Shown: positions 1 through 8,123 of the stretch, in pieces
How positions within the stretch are numbered: the stretch's first letter is position 1
Layout of the letters: every line of letters starts with the position of its first letter
Source: Methylomonas koyamae
GTDB lineage: Bacteria; Pseudomonadota; Gammaproteobacteria; Methylococcales; Methylomonadaceae
Length of the DNA stretch: 64,000 bases
Assembly (NCBI RefSeq): GCF_019669905.1
Contig: NZ_AP019777.1
Coordinates: forward strand, 3,968,001 to 4,032,000
Direction of reading: 5' to 3'
Position numbers and translations under genes: made by a program
The notes under the pieces: generated by a model
The model's database searches: none
Seen by the model: the letters and a program-made list of their open reading frames with translations, nothing else
What the model was told of the DNA's origin: nothing

Positions 1-1
1 A

Positions 2-667
2 GCCGAACCGGTTTATTGGGGATTCGCAGAGCTGCGCCGCGGAGAATTCGACGGCTTCAGTAAAGTTTTGCTGACCTTGTGCCTATCGCCGCTTTTGGGC
101 TTTTTCGCCGGCTTCGTGCTGCAGCGGCTGACCATGTTTTTACTGCGCGCCGCCCATCCGCGCATCAACAAATATTTGCAACAAAGCCAATGGTTGACCG
201 CTGCGGCGTTGGCCTTCGCTCACGGCAGCAACGACGCCCAAAAAAGCATGGGTATTTTGACGTTGGTGCTGTTGCTCGGCGGCGCCATCGATAGTTTTCG
301 GGTACCCGGGTGGGTGGTCTTGCTCTGCGCCGGCGCAATGACAGCCGGCACGCTGACCGGCGGTTGGCGCATCGTCCGCACGCTGGGTTTCTCGATCTAC
401 AAAATCCGGCCGCTTCACGCCTTGAATTCGCAATTGAGCGCCTGCGGCGCCATATTCGTCGGTTCGTTGTGCGGTGCGCCGGTGTCCACCACCCATGTCG
501 TGGCGGCGTCGATCATGGGCATCGGCGCCTCGGAGCGGCCGCGCACCGTGCATTGGGGCAAAGCCTGGGAAATATTGGAAACCTGGCTGATCACCATTCC
601 CGGTTCGGCACTGATCGCCGGCTTGAGTTACACGTTGATCAGCCATTTGCCCGCATTGGGACCTTGA
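2..667 (+). CDS. pit: Inorganic phosphate transporter, PiT family (C-terminal part)
   Basis: Low-affinity phosphate permease of the inner membrane. Only the C-terminal part is in the window: the reading frame is open from base 2, so the true start lies to the left. The visible 221 residues are mostly hydrophobic segments. They carry the PiT signature AHGSNDAQKSMG and a second conserved stretch, CGAPVSTTHVVAASIMG, typical of the last repeat of PiT/Pho-4 transporters. A DUF47 gene starts 6 bases after the stop, the usual partner of this transporter. Family assignment is secure; the exact substrate (phosphate, possibly as a metal complex) is inferred from the family. Confidence 0.9.
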   Translation, partial: AEPVYWGFAELRRGEFDGFSKVLLTLCLSPLLGFFAGFVLQRLTMFLLRAAHPRINKYLQQSQWLTAAALAFAHGSNDAQKSMGILTLVLLLGGAIDSFRVPGWVVLLCAGAMTAGTLTGGWRIVRTLGFSIYKIRPLHALNSQLSACGAIFVGSLCGAPVSTTHVVAASIMGIGASERPRTVHWGKAWEILETWLITIPGSALIAGLSYTLISHLPALGP

Positions 668-673
668 ACCGCC

Positions 674-1315
674 ATGCCAAGCCAAAACACGTCTGCCATT
701 TCACGCATCCTGCAACGGATTTTCCCGAAAACCGCCGATTTTTACCTGCTATTGCACGAGCAATGCCGCCAGGTATGCGTCACGGTCGATAACCTAGCCC
801 GGTTCATGGCCAACGAATGCATAGCCGCCGGCGAGATGTTGAAGGAAGACGAACACGAAGCCGACCGTCTGCGGATGCGCAATCTGCACGCGCTTAACAG
901 CTCGTTCGCGACGCCGATGGACCGCGAAGACATCTACCGGGCGATAGCGGCGCTGGACAGCATCGTCACCTATTGCAAAAGCACTTACAACGAAATGCAA
1001 GCGCTGCAACTGGCGCCGGACCGACATTCGCTGGCCATGGTGCAAGAGTTGCAAGTCGGCATCAACGCCTTGGAAAAAGGCTTTGCAGTGCTGGGAAAAC
1101 AGCCGCGCGGCGCCGAACCGCATGCCTTTGCCGCCCGCCATTCGGAGCGGCGCATCGAAAAAATGTACCGCAAGGCCATCGCCGACTTATTCCAGGGCGA
1201 CGATTATTTGAATATGTTCAAACAACGCGAGCTTTACCGCCATCTTTCCAATGCCGCTGACAAGGTCCACGCCACCGCCAACGTGCTGGAAGACATCATC
1301 GTCAAACTCGGTTGA
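674..1315 (+). CDS. DUF47 family protein, phosphate-transport accessory (PhoU-like)
   Basis: A 213-residue soluble, all-helical protein of the DUF47/TIGR00153 family, which resembles PhoU and is thought to modulate PiT transporters. Diagnostic stretches are FPKTADFYLLLHEQC near the N terminus, LNSSFATPMDREDIYRAI in the middle and LSNAADKVHATANVLEDI at the C-terminal end. The ATG lies 6 bases after the pit stop, so the two genes form a translationally close pair. The helical E/D-rich motifs are the likely metal-binding sites of PhoU folds. The accessory role is family knowledge and gene pairing, not something visible in the residues. Confidence 0.85.
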   Translation: MPSQNTSAISRILQRIFPKTADFYLLLHEQCRQVCVTVDNLARFMANECIAAGEMLKEDEHEADRLRMRNLHALNSSFATPMDREDIYRAIAALDSIVTYCKSTYNEMQALQLAPDRHSLAMVQELQVGINALEKGFAVLGKQPRGAEPHAFAARHSERRIEKMYRKAIADLFQGDDYLNMFKQRELYRHLSNAADKVHATANVLEDIIVKLG

Positions 1316-1458
1316 GTTTGGCACGGCTTGGGACGGCTGGCAAAGCTGAAACCGGCGAAATACGGCGCTTCCGGGCCTTGCCGCCCAACCCAAAAGCCCG
1401 ATCATCCATGCTACAATCAGCCGCGATTCACATACCGTTTCTCAAAGAGGTTCAATTC

Positions 1459-2097
1459 GTGGCAAACATCTCCAGCCGAAAATCCGCAATGACTCTTTTC
1501 AGCTCGGCCAATTGCATAATGAGCCACTGCGCCAGGCTGGTGGTGCATGAGAAAGGCGTACCGGCCGACATCGAATTTTTCGACCCGAACGATCCGCCGG
1601 AAGACTTGCTGGAATTGAACCCGAACGGCAACGCGCCCACCTTCGTCGAACGTGATCTGGTTCTGTACGACGCCCGCATCATCATGGAATACCTCGACGA
1701 ACGCTTCCCCCACCCCGCCCTACACCAGATGGACCCCGTATCCCGCGCCAACGCCAGGATGTTGATCAAACGCATCGACCAGGAATGGTACCCGTTACTG
1801 GAGGAAGTCCAGATTCACGGCGATAAGAAAGCGGCAAAAGCCAAGAAACTGTTGCGGGAAAGCTTGATCGCGGCGGCGCCGGTATTCGAAGCCACCCCCT
1901 ATTTCATGAGCGAAGAATATTCCCTGATCGATTGCGCTATGGCGCCGTTTTTGTGGCGCCTGCCGAGCATCGGTATCGACATCGCCGGACTCGGCAAAGG
2001 CATCACGGCCTATGCCAACCGCTTATTCGGCCGCAAAGCCTTCCAGGAAAGCTTGAGCCGCGAAGAAAAAGACATGATGCAACTTGCAAGCAAATGA
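1459..2097 (+). CDS. sspA: Stringent starvation protein A
   Basis: A 212-residue protein with a glutathione-transferase fold that binds RNA polymerase during stress and stationary phase. The core MTLFSSANCIMSHCARLV begins a thioredoxin-like N-terminal domain, followed by the helical C-terminal domain. I chose the GTG at 1459 because AAAGAGG sits 8 bases before it and the product then has the usual SspA length. The frame stays open upstream to 1312, but that extension does not look like SspA. The stop overlaps the sspB start (ATGA), the normal sspA-sspB arrangement. The usual upstream petABC genes are absent here. Confidence 0.93.
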   Translation: MANISSRKSAMTLFSSANCIMSHCARLVVHEKGVPADIEFFDPNDPPEDLLELNPNGNAPTFVERDLVLYDARIIMEYLDERFPHPALHQMDPVSRANARMLIKRIDQEWYPLLEEVQIHGDKKAAKAKKLLRESLIAAAPVFEATPYFMSEEYSLIDCAMAPFLWRLPSIGIDIAGLGKGITAYANRLFGRKAFQESLSREEKDMMQLASK

Positions 2098-2477
2098 CCC
2101 CATTAAAACCTTATCTGATCCGCTCCATTTACGAATGGATCGTCGACAACAGCCTGACTCCGCATTTATTAGTTAATGCCGAATATCCCGGCGTCGTGCT
2201 ACCGACCGATTTCGTCGAGGACGGCCGCATCGTGCTGAACATCCGGCCGGAAGCCATTCAAGGGCTAAATTTGGGTAACGACGAAATACAATTCAACGCC
2301 CGCTTTGCCGGCAAAGCCATGCGTATCGTCGCCCCCTGCAAAGCCGTACTGGCGATTTACGCCAAAGAAAACGGCAAAGGCATGATCTTCGATCCGGACG
2401 ATACCGACGACGAAACCCCGCCGGCCCCCACCGAACCCAAACCGCCGCAAAAACCGCAACTGCGCGTTGTGAAATAA
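2094..2477 (+). CDS. sspB: ClpXP protease specificity-enhancing factor SspB
   Basis: A 127-residue adaptor that delivers ssrA-tagged and other substrates to ClpXP. The N-terminal substrate-binding domain starts PLKPYLIRSIYEWIVDN and contains GVVLPTDFVEDGRIVLNI. An acidic, proline-rich linker follows, and the protein ends in LRVVK, the ClpX-binding motif at the C terminus of this family. The ATG overlaps the sspA stop (ATGA), and this start gives the standard SspB N terminus. The frame continues upstream only as a shadow inside sspA. Confidence 0.95.
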   Translation: MTPLKPYLIRSIYEWIVDNSLTPHLLVNAEYPGVVLPTDFVEDGRIVLNIRPEAIQGLNLGNDEIQFNARFAGKAMRIVAPCKAVLAIYAKENGKGMIFDPDDTDDETPPAPTEPKPPQKPQLRVVK

Positions 2478-2780
2478 AACGATACTGGTTCAGGCAATAA
2501 AGCTTGGATTCGGCATCCGCTAGGGCTTTGGTTGTGCCGTAGCCGGTTTCCGAACGGCCAATCCGACTACACAAGTTTTCGCCGCGCAGCAAAACTTAGC
2601 CGAAATCGATTGAATCGCAGCCCAACCCTTACCGGTATTCGCTTGGATGTTGCCGCTAGATGCGGACGGCAGGCGCCCGGATTTCCGGGGAATATTATTA
2701 TTTGGGGCGGGACTCTTTAGTCGCTCCACTCTCTCAAAGGTCCGAGCCTGGGAGAAATCAGAGGCGATTCAACGGGTATG
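2478..2780. other. Intergenic region between sspB and the flagellar block
   Basis: About 300 bases between two converging transcription units. Short open frames occur in both directions, but none has a ribosome site or recognisable protein. I see only a weak imperfect hairpin near 2732-2757 and no clear T-tract terminator. Confidence 0.5.
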
Positions 2781-3122
2781 TCAGGTGCTTTTGTAAGCTT
2801 GGGTGGCGCGGATTCCGCGTTCCAGCGATTGCTGTTGTTTTGCCATCGCCGATTTGTCGGCTTCGACCTTGCTCAAGAATTCAGCATCGTCGGCTAATGT
2901 GGACAAGGCAATTTGCTTGACCCATTCCCGGCGCTCGTCGGGTATCGGTTGGCTGGCGATGTGTTCCAGATAAGCCTGCCTGGAAGCCAAAATGCCTGGA
3001 AGCTCGTCCCATTCGGCGTTTGCCAGGCATTGTTGGATCCGGCTTTTGAAATCCAGCAGCACCGCCGCGTAATTGTCGATGCTGCGGTCGGGTTCGTCGC
3101 CTGCCGCTTCAGCCGATGGCAT
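2781..3122 (-). CDS. FliT-like flagellar chaperone (putative)
   Basis: A 113-residue, highly charged helical protein whose gene overlaps the end of fliS by 14 bases. Size, predicted helix content and position (last gene of fliC-flaG-fliD-fliS-X) match FliT-type chaperones, which bind the FliD cap protein. Visible features are an N-terminal helix around NYAAVLLDFKSRIQQCL and a C-terminal helix around DKSAMAKQQQSLERGI. Sequence conservation in FliT is low, so this is assigned mainly by context. It could instead be another small flagellar protein specific to the lineage. Confidence 0.55.
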   Translation of the reverse strand: MPSAEAAGDEPDRSIDNYAAVLLDFKSRIQQCLANAEWDELPGILASRQAYLEHIASQPIPDERREWVKQIALSTLADDAEFLSKVEADKSAMAKQQQSLERGIRATQAYKST

Positions 3123-3498
3123 CCCACGCCTCTTTGATATCTTTCATCAATGACGCGACTTCGTCCAAGATCTGCTCACTATTCTCGCCGCTGGCTTGCA
3201 ATAAACGCAGGTTGATATAGTTATACAACTGATTCAGGTTGGCAGCGATATCGCCGCCCTGTTCGATGTCGACCGCCTCGTTCAAGCCGCCGATGATGCC
3301 CATGGCTTTGGAGATGTAGACGCTCTTGGCTTCCAGATCGCCGTGGGCAATCGCGCCTTTCGCGGAATTGATTCGAGCCAGAAAGCCTTCCATCAGCATT
3401 TGTATCAACCGGTGCGGAGACTCCTCTCCCAAACCGCTAGAGGTATGCACATCCGCGTATTGCCTTGCACCGTTTCGAGTTTTCGCCATTGCGTACAT
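3109..3498 (-). CDS. fliS: Flagellar export chaperone FliS
   Basis: A 129-residue cytoplasmic chaperone that binds the flagellin C terminus and keeps it unpolymerised until export. The conserved LYNYINLRLLQASGEN and the helix around SPHRLIQMLMEGFLARI identify the family. The gene lies 12 bases after fliD in the filament block and overlaps the following fliT-like gene. A second in-frame ATG lies three codons in (MYAMAK); I kept the first one. Confidence 0.93.
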   Translation of the reverse strand: MYAMAKTRNGARQYADVHTSSGLGEESPHRLIQMLMEGFLARINSAKGAIAHGDLEAKSVYISKAMGIIGGLNEAVDIEQGGDIAANLNQLYNYINLRLLQASGENSEQILDEVASLMKDIKEAWDAIG

Positions 3499-3510
3499 GT
3501 TATTCCCCTA

Positions 3511-4914
3511 TTACAACGAGTTAATCCAATTCGTCAGAAAAGAACCCGTGCTCTTAAATTGCCCGACCGCACTGTCCATTGCGATAAATTGTTTCTGTAA
3601 AGCCGCCTGCACCCGCTGGAACCTGACATTGACGTCGTCTTTTTGGTCATCCAGCTTGGAAATGGTTTTGTTCAACGAGGTTTGCTGGCTGTCTATCGAG
3701 CCGCCGGATTGCAACAGCCCCGACAGCTTGCCAGCCAAGCGGGTTGCGACGCCATCGGTAGACGAAAATACATCGCTGACCGATTGAAAATTCGCAGCCA
3801 AGGCGGTTTTCAATTTGGCACTGTCCAACGACATCACGCCGGCTTTATCGATGGAAACCCCGATCATCGCCAACGAGTTGAAATTGCCGCTGGCGGAAGA
3901 AACCGTTCCGGTCGTATTCTGCCGGATTTGAGTCGCTACGTAACGCAAAGTAGAATCGCCGATCAAGGCGCCATTGCCGCTACCGCTGCCATCGGTGCTA
4001 CCACCGTATTTACCAAGGTTTTTCACCGTGGAATTCAATTTGTTATAAGCGGTGACGAAGGCATTGATGCTATTTGCTATCGCATCGTTATCGATTCCGA
4101 CATTGATAGTCACCGGCGTATTGACCTCGGTTTGCGCCGCCAAATTTAAAGTGACGCCGGGCAATACATCGGTAATGCTATTGCTGCTTCTGGTAGCAAC
4201 TTGGCCGTCGATGGAGATCACCGCGTCCTGCGCCGGGGTTTTGATATCCAGGTTAGCGTCGGAAAGTTGGGACAAGCTGACGTTGCCGCCGATAGTACCG
4301 TCATCGGTGCCGCTTACGGTAAAGCCGCTTGCGGTACCGGTATTTTTTGCGGTCAACACCAGTTTCGAAACCGTTCCGGTATGCGTCGCATTATCCACGT
4401 TGACGATACTGGCCGAGACAAAGGTATTGCCGTCGGCTTTGTTGATCGCATCGCGCAGTTTTTCCAAGGTATTGTTACTACTGTCGACCGTAATATCGAA
4501 GCTATCGCCCGAGGCCGCAGAAAACGATAGCGTGCCCGAGTTCAAAGCACTCGTCACGCCGCCGGTAAACTCGACATTGGCAACCGCTTTTTTCGCTTTG
4601 GCCAACTGCGTGATTTCCAACGAATACGTTCCGGTAGCCGCATACGCGTCCGCCGTAATTTTGAGCTTGGACTCATCCGAAGACGAGCTGGTATGCGCGC
4701 GAAAGGCACTACCGTCTTTCAACGCATTGATTGCCGTTTGAAAGTCCGATAGTGCGCTCTTTAATGTCCCCAATCCACTCAGCCGGGCACTGGCCGTATC
4801 CCGATGCCGCTGTATCGCATTCAATTGCGGCTGGGTTTCGGCCGTTGCGAGTTGCGTTACCAGCGACTGAATGTCGATACCGCTACCAAGGCCAGTCGAA
4901 GACACTATGCTCAT
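3511..4914 (-). CDS. fliD: Flagellar hook-associated protein 2 (filament cap)
   Basis: A 467-residue filament cap protein that guides flagellin assembly at the growing tip. The N-terminal region has the FliD pattern GLGSGIDIQSLVTQLATAE, and the FliD_C domain includes the coiled-coil end around LNKTISKLDDQKDDVNVRF. The protein is shorter than enterobacterial-type caps with extra head domains by only a little, so it appears complete. The gene is preceded by flaG (19-base gap) and followed closely by fliS, which supports cotranscription. Confidence 0.95.
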   Translation of the reverse strand: MSIVSSTGLGSGIDIQSLVTQLATAETQPQLNAIQRHRDTASARLSGLGTLKSALSDFQTAINALKDGSAFRAHTSSSSDESKLKITADAYAATGTYSLEITQLAKAKKAVANVEFTGGVTSALNSGTLSFSAASGDSFDITVDSSNNTLEKLRDAINKADGNTFVSASIVNVDNATHTGTVSKLVLTAKNTGTASGFTVSGTDDGTIGGNVSLSQLSDANLDIKTPAQDAVISIDGQVATRSSNSITDVLPGVTLNLAAQTEVNTPVTINVGIDNDAIANSINAFVTAYNKLNSTVKNLGKYGGSTDGSGSGNGALIGDSTLRYVATQIRQNTTGTVSSASGNFNSLAMIGVSIDKAGVMSLDSAKLKTALAANFQSVSDVFSSTDGVATRLAGKLSGLLQSGGSIDSQQTSLNKTISKLDDQKDDVNVRFQRVQAALQKQFIAMDSAVGQFKSTGSFLTNWINSL

Positions 4915-4933
4915 GACACTCTCCCAAGCTTGA

Positions 4934-5377
4934 CTAGGCTCGATCCTGAATCACCGAACCCTGGTCGCCTTGCAGTTCCTGCATCCGTCTAATAAAAGCC
5001 AACATTTCTTCGGATGGAATTTGCCGCACCAGTTCCCCACTCTCGCTATCGACGATTTTGACTACAACTTCCTTGGTGTCGTCGTCGACTTTGAACTGCA
5101 AGTTACGTTGAGTCGCTTGCAGTATGGAGTTTCCCTCTTTTGCGGCTTGCCGGACCACCTCCAAAGGCGGCTTCTGATCGGCTTTGTCTTTTTTCTCGTT
5201 ACCGGACAAAGCATTGGTGGCGCTTTGCTTGTCTTGAGATAAAGCGGCGACATTGTTGTCGCCCCGATCGGTTGCTGCCTTCGCGTTTTGAGGCGGTACT
5301 TTACCAGTCTCTTGCTTATCGGTTTTTACGGTAGTCACAGGAACCAGCTTCAACACATTTGTAATTTCACTGTTCAT
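4934..5377 (-). CDS. flaG: Flagellar protein FlaG
   Basis: A 147-residue protein of the FlaG family, which influences filament length in polar flagella. The N-terminal half is low in complexity and rich in Lys, Gln and Asp. The C-terminal half holds the conserved FlaG core, seen as LQFKVDDDTKEVVVKIVDS followed by GELVRQIPSEEML. It lies between fliC and fliD, as in polar flagellar clusters of Vibrio and Pseudomonas types. A hairpin separates it from fliC, so expression may come from read-through or its own promoter. Confidence 0.9.
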   Translation of the reverse strand: MNSEITNVLKLVPVTTVKTDKQETGKVPPQNAKAATDRGDNNVAALSQDKQSATNALSGNEKKDKADQKPPLEVVRQAAKEGNSILQATQRNLQFKVDDDTKEVVVKIVDSESGELVRQIPSEEMLAFIRRMQELQGDQGSVIQDRA

Positions 5378-5407
5378 GACATTAACCCTTGTTTAATTAA
5401 ACATGAC

Positions 5408-5432
5408 GGAAGGCCGCATCAAGCAGCCTTCC
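5408..5432 (-). terminator. Hairpin after fliC
   Basis: A perfect 7-bp stem (GGAAGGC at 5408-5414 with GCCTTCC at 5426-5432, 11-base loop) just after the fliC stop. It is followed on the minus strand by an AT-rich stretch rather than a clean T run. It probably attenuates transcription from the strong fliC promoter into flaG. Confidence 0.5.
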
Positions 5433-5440
5433 TCTCAACC

Positions 5441-6292
5441 TTATCTAAGCAAGCTGAGCACTGTTTGCGATGATTGGTTAGCTTGCGCCAGCATCGCGGT
5501 ACCGGCTTGTTGCAGAATTTGGGTACGGCTCAGGTTAGACGTTTCGGATGCGAAATCGGCATCCATGATTCTGGACCGGGCTGCACTTTGGTTTTCGATA
5601 GAAGACTGCAAATTACCGATGGTCGTGGTGAAGCGGTTTTGGATCGCACCCAGAGTCGAGCGGAAATTATCGATCTTCTTGATCGCGTTATCAATGGCGT
5701 CTATTGCATTTCGGGTATCGGCAGAAGCCGCGCCGGAACCGATCGAGACGGCATTGGTACTGAACAGCGATTGTATACCGGAAGCGGTCGCCAAATCACT
5801 GACGTTAATCGAAATCTGGTTATTAGCCGAAGTACCGGCCCCGACTTGGAAGTTAACGTTTTGCAGCGATCCGTTCAACACTTTTTTACCGTTGAACTCG
5901 GTATTTTTAATGATACGGCCGATCTCGTCGCCTAATTGTTTAAATTCGGTTTGCAGTTTTTCCCGGTCGCTGGAGCTTACCGCACCGAAGTTGGAAGCCT
6001 GGACCGCCAAGTCCCGCATCCGTTGCATGGTTTCGGTGATGGAACCCATCGCGCTTTCCGCGGTTTGCGCCATTGAAATGCCGTCGTTGGCATTGCGGAT
6101 CGCAACCGTCATACCTCTGATTTGCGAGGTCATACCGTCGCTGATCGCCAAACCGGCAGCGTCGTCTTTGGCAGAGTTAACCCGCAAACCGGAAGACAAT
6201 CTCTCCATCGAGGTTTTCAGCGAGTTGGTTGTGTTGCTCAATAACCGTTGGCTGGTTAAGGAAGCTACGTTGGTATTGATGACCATTGACAT
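5441..6292 (-). CDS. fliC: Flagellin
   Basis: A 283-residue flagellin. The N-terminal D0/D1 region reads MVINTNVASLTSQRLLSNT with the classic ERLSSGLRVNSAKDDAAGLA. The C-terminal D1/D0 region holds RSRIMDADFASETSNLSR and ends LSLLR. The central part is short (about residues 170-190), so exposed D2/D3 domains are missing or minimal. AGGAGG at 6301-6306 lies 8 bases before the ATG, and a near-perfect sigma-28 promoter lies about 100 bases upstream. The legionaminic-acid genes begin directly upstream, which suggests a glycosylated filament, but no Maf-type transferase is seen. Confidence 0.97.
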   Translation of the reverse strand: MSMVINTNVASLTSQRLLSNTTNSLKTSMERLSSGLRVNSAKDDAAGLAISDGMTSQIRGMTVAIRNANDGISMAQTAESAMGSITETMQRMRDLAVQASNFGAVSSSDREKLQTEFKQLGDEIGRIIKNTEFNGKKVLNGSLQNVNFQVGAGTSANNQISINVSDLATASGIQSLFSTNAVSIGSGAASADTRNAIDAIDNAIKKIDNFRSTLGAIQNRFTTTIGNLQSSIENQSAARSRIMDADFASETSNLSRTQILQQAGTAMLAQANQSSQTVLSLLR

Positions 6293-6388
6293 GATGTTAT
6301 CCTCCTAGTACGCCCTGCTGCATAAGCGGAAACGACTGATGTTGGTTAAGTGACTGAAGAAAAATGTTTCATTTCGAACTCGAAGGAT

Positions 6389-6415
6389 GTATCGGCGTCG
6401 TTTTGGATAACTTTA
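6389..6415 (-). promoter_or_regulatory. Sigma-28 (FliA) promoter of fliC
   Basis: On the minus strand: TAAAGTTA (6415-6408), an 11-base spacer, then GCCGATAC (6396-6389). The consensus is TAAAGTTT-N11-GCCGATAA, so each half has one mismatch and the spacing is exact. It lies about 100 bases before the fliC ATG. Confidence 0.9.
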
Positions 6416-6426
6416 ACCCCGCAGTT

Positions 6427-7479
6427 TCAAAAATATTGGGCAAATTCGCCTTGGGCGCGCAAAAAATCGGCTTCGCGACCGATGTCCAACCAGTAGTCGT
6501 TGACCGCAAACATAGACACCGTCTCGCCTAGAGCGATTTGCTGGTTGAAAAGAGTCGGCATGTCCAGCTTTTTTTGCTCGGCAATACTCTTGATCAAACT
6601 GTGATCTAACACATAAATTCCCGCGTTAGCCAGACAGCTCTGCAGCGGCTTTTCCTCGATACCGACGATGCGTTGCTGCTCTGCCGAGACCACGCCGTAA
6701 GGAATTTGGTACTCGTATTGCCTGACGCACATCGTGGCGATTGCCTGCTGTTCGTTGTGGTAAGCCAACAGCCGGGAAAAATCGATCTGGGTCAGAATAT
6801 CGCCGTTCATCACGATCAACGGCACGTCCGGCAACTCCTCCGGCAGCAAGCCGATCGCACCGGCAGTGCCCATCGGCTCGGCCTCGTCGATATAACTGAT
6901 CGAAATCCCCCAGCGGCCGCCGTCGCCGAAATAGTTTTTGATTTGGTCGGCCTTGTAGTGGACCGCAATGAAAAACTGGCGAAAACCGGATTTGACGAAA
7001 TTCTCGATAATGGTCTGCAAAATCGGCTTACCGCCGATTTCCAGCAACGGCTTCGGGCAATCGTCGGTATAAGGCCGCAAACGCTTGCCGAAACCGCCCG
7101 CCATCAAAAATACCGGATTCGGAAACGACGGTTGCTTGTACAAAGCCTGCAGCGACTCCAGCCGCACCACCCGGCCTTGTTCGTCGACCACCGGCAATTG
7201 GTAGAGGTGGTGCCCCTCCATCATCGCAATCAACTGAGTTTTGCTATCCAGCAAACTCGCCACCTTCGGCCGCTTGTTCATGACTTCGGCCACTGGATGC
7301 TCCAACGACAAACCGCGGATCAGCGCCCGGCGGATATCGCCGTCGGTGACGACACCGACCAATTTTTCCTGGTCGTCCACCACCAACGCAATTTGCAGCG
7401 CGCCGCGGTCGATCACTTCTATTGTCGTCCGCAGGCTCGCTTCCGGCCTGATCAATACCTGTTGCCAATGTTGTTTCAT
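6427..7479 (-). CDS. ptmE: CBS-domain sugar nucleotidyltransferase, PtmE-like
   Basis: A 350-residue protein with two N-terminal CBS motifs (about residues 8-115) and a nucleotidyltransferase domain starting VFLMAGGFGKRLRPYT (residues 123-138), with the metal-binding motif VMNGDILT. In Campylobacter jejuni the protein with this architecture, PtmE, makes GDP-glucosamine for the GDP-linked route to CMP-legionaminic acid. I chose the ATG at 7479 (MKQHWQQ), 5 bases after legH; the frame extends further upstream only as a shadow. It is the last gene of the legI-legH-ptmE group. Confidence 0.82.
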   Translation of the reverse strand: MKQHWQQVLIRPEASLRTTIEVIDRGALQIALVVDDQEKLVGVVTDGDIRRALIRGLSLEHPVAEVMNKRPKVASLLDSKTQLIAMMEGHHLYQLPVVDEQGRVVRLESLQALYKQPSFPNPVFLMAGGFGKRLRPYTDDCPKPLLEIGGKPILQTIIENFVKSGFRQFFIAVHYKADQIKNYFGDGGRWGISISYIDEAEPMGTAGAIGLLPEELPDVPLIVMNGDILTQIDFSRLLAYHNEQQAIATMCVRQYEYQIPYGVVSAEQQRIVGIEEKPLQSCLANAGIYVLDHSLIKSIAEQKKLDMPTLFNQQIALGETVSMFAVNDYWLDIGREADFLRAQGEFAQYF

Positions 7480-7484
7480 CTCTT

Positions 7485-8123
7485 CTATAAATCCTGAATC
7501 TGAGAACGAGCCGGATACACGATCTGTTGCGCGCCGATGTCCTTTGTCACGACGCTGCCGGCACCGACGATGCTGCCGCTGCCAATATGGATGCCCTGGA
7601 TCACGACCGCGCCGGTGCCGATATGGGCGCCGTCGCCGATTTCCACGCCGCCGCTCAAAACCGCTCCCGGCGCGATATGCACGTGCCGGCCGATCCGGCA
7701 TTCATGGTCGACGACCGCTCCGCTGTTGATGATACAGTTCTCAGCAATTAACACGCCAACTTGAATCACAGCTCCGGCCATGACCTGGACTCCGGCGGCC
7801 AAACGTACCTGGTCGACCACAAACGCCGCCGGGTCCAACACGCTCTGGAAGCGGTAGCCGGCGGCCGTGAAGTCGTCGAACAGCTTTCGCCGCAAGCCGC
7901 CGTCGCGCGGCAAAGAGCCCATGCCGTTGACCAATAACACGCGATCCGGATCGAAGCCGCTTACCGCCTCGTCTCCGCCCAGAATCCGGCAGCCCAACCA
8001 TTCGCTGCCGGGTACGCGCGCCGGATCGGTCACGCCGGCTATTTCGTAGCCGCAACGCTGCAACATGCCCAACAACACTTTGGCATGGCCGCCGCTACCG
8101 AGTAACACCACCGGCTTTCTCAT
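7485..8123 (-). CDS. legH: PglD/NeuD-family sugar N-acetyltransferase (LegH candidate)
   Basis: A 212-residue acyltransferase. The N-terminal Rossmann-like part begins KPVVLLGSGGHAKVLLGM. The C-terminal left-handed beta-helix shows hexapeptide repeats (VMAGAVIQVGVLIAENCIIN, HIAPGAVLSGGVEIGDGAHI) and the usual catalytic-type His in GAVVDHECRIG. Such proteins acetylate the 4-amino group of a UDP- or GDP-linked 4-amino-6-deoxysugar; in this context that is the LegH step. The ATG at 8123 overlaps the legI stop (ATGA). The step assignment rests on context, since family members differ in substrate. Confidence 0.78.
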   Translation of the reverse strand: MRKPVVLLGSGGHAKVLLGMLQRCGYEIAGVTDPARVPGSEWLGCRILGGDEAVSGFDPDRVLLVNGMGSLPRDGGLRRKLFDDFTAAGYRFQSVLDPAAFVVDQVRLAAGVQVMAGAVIQVGVLIAENCIINSGAVVDHECRIGRHVHIAPGAVLSGGVEIGDGAHIGTGAVVIQGIHIGSGSIVGAGSVVTKDIGAQQIVYPARSQIQDL

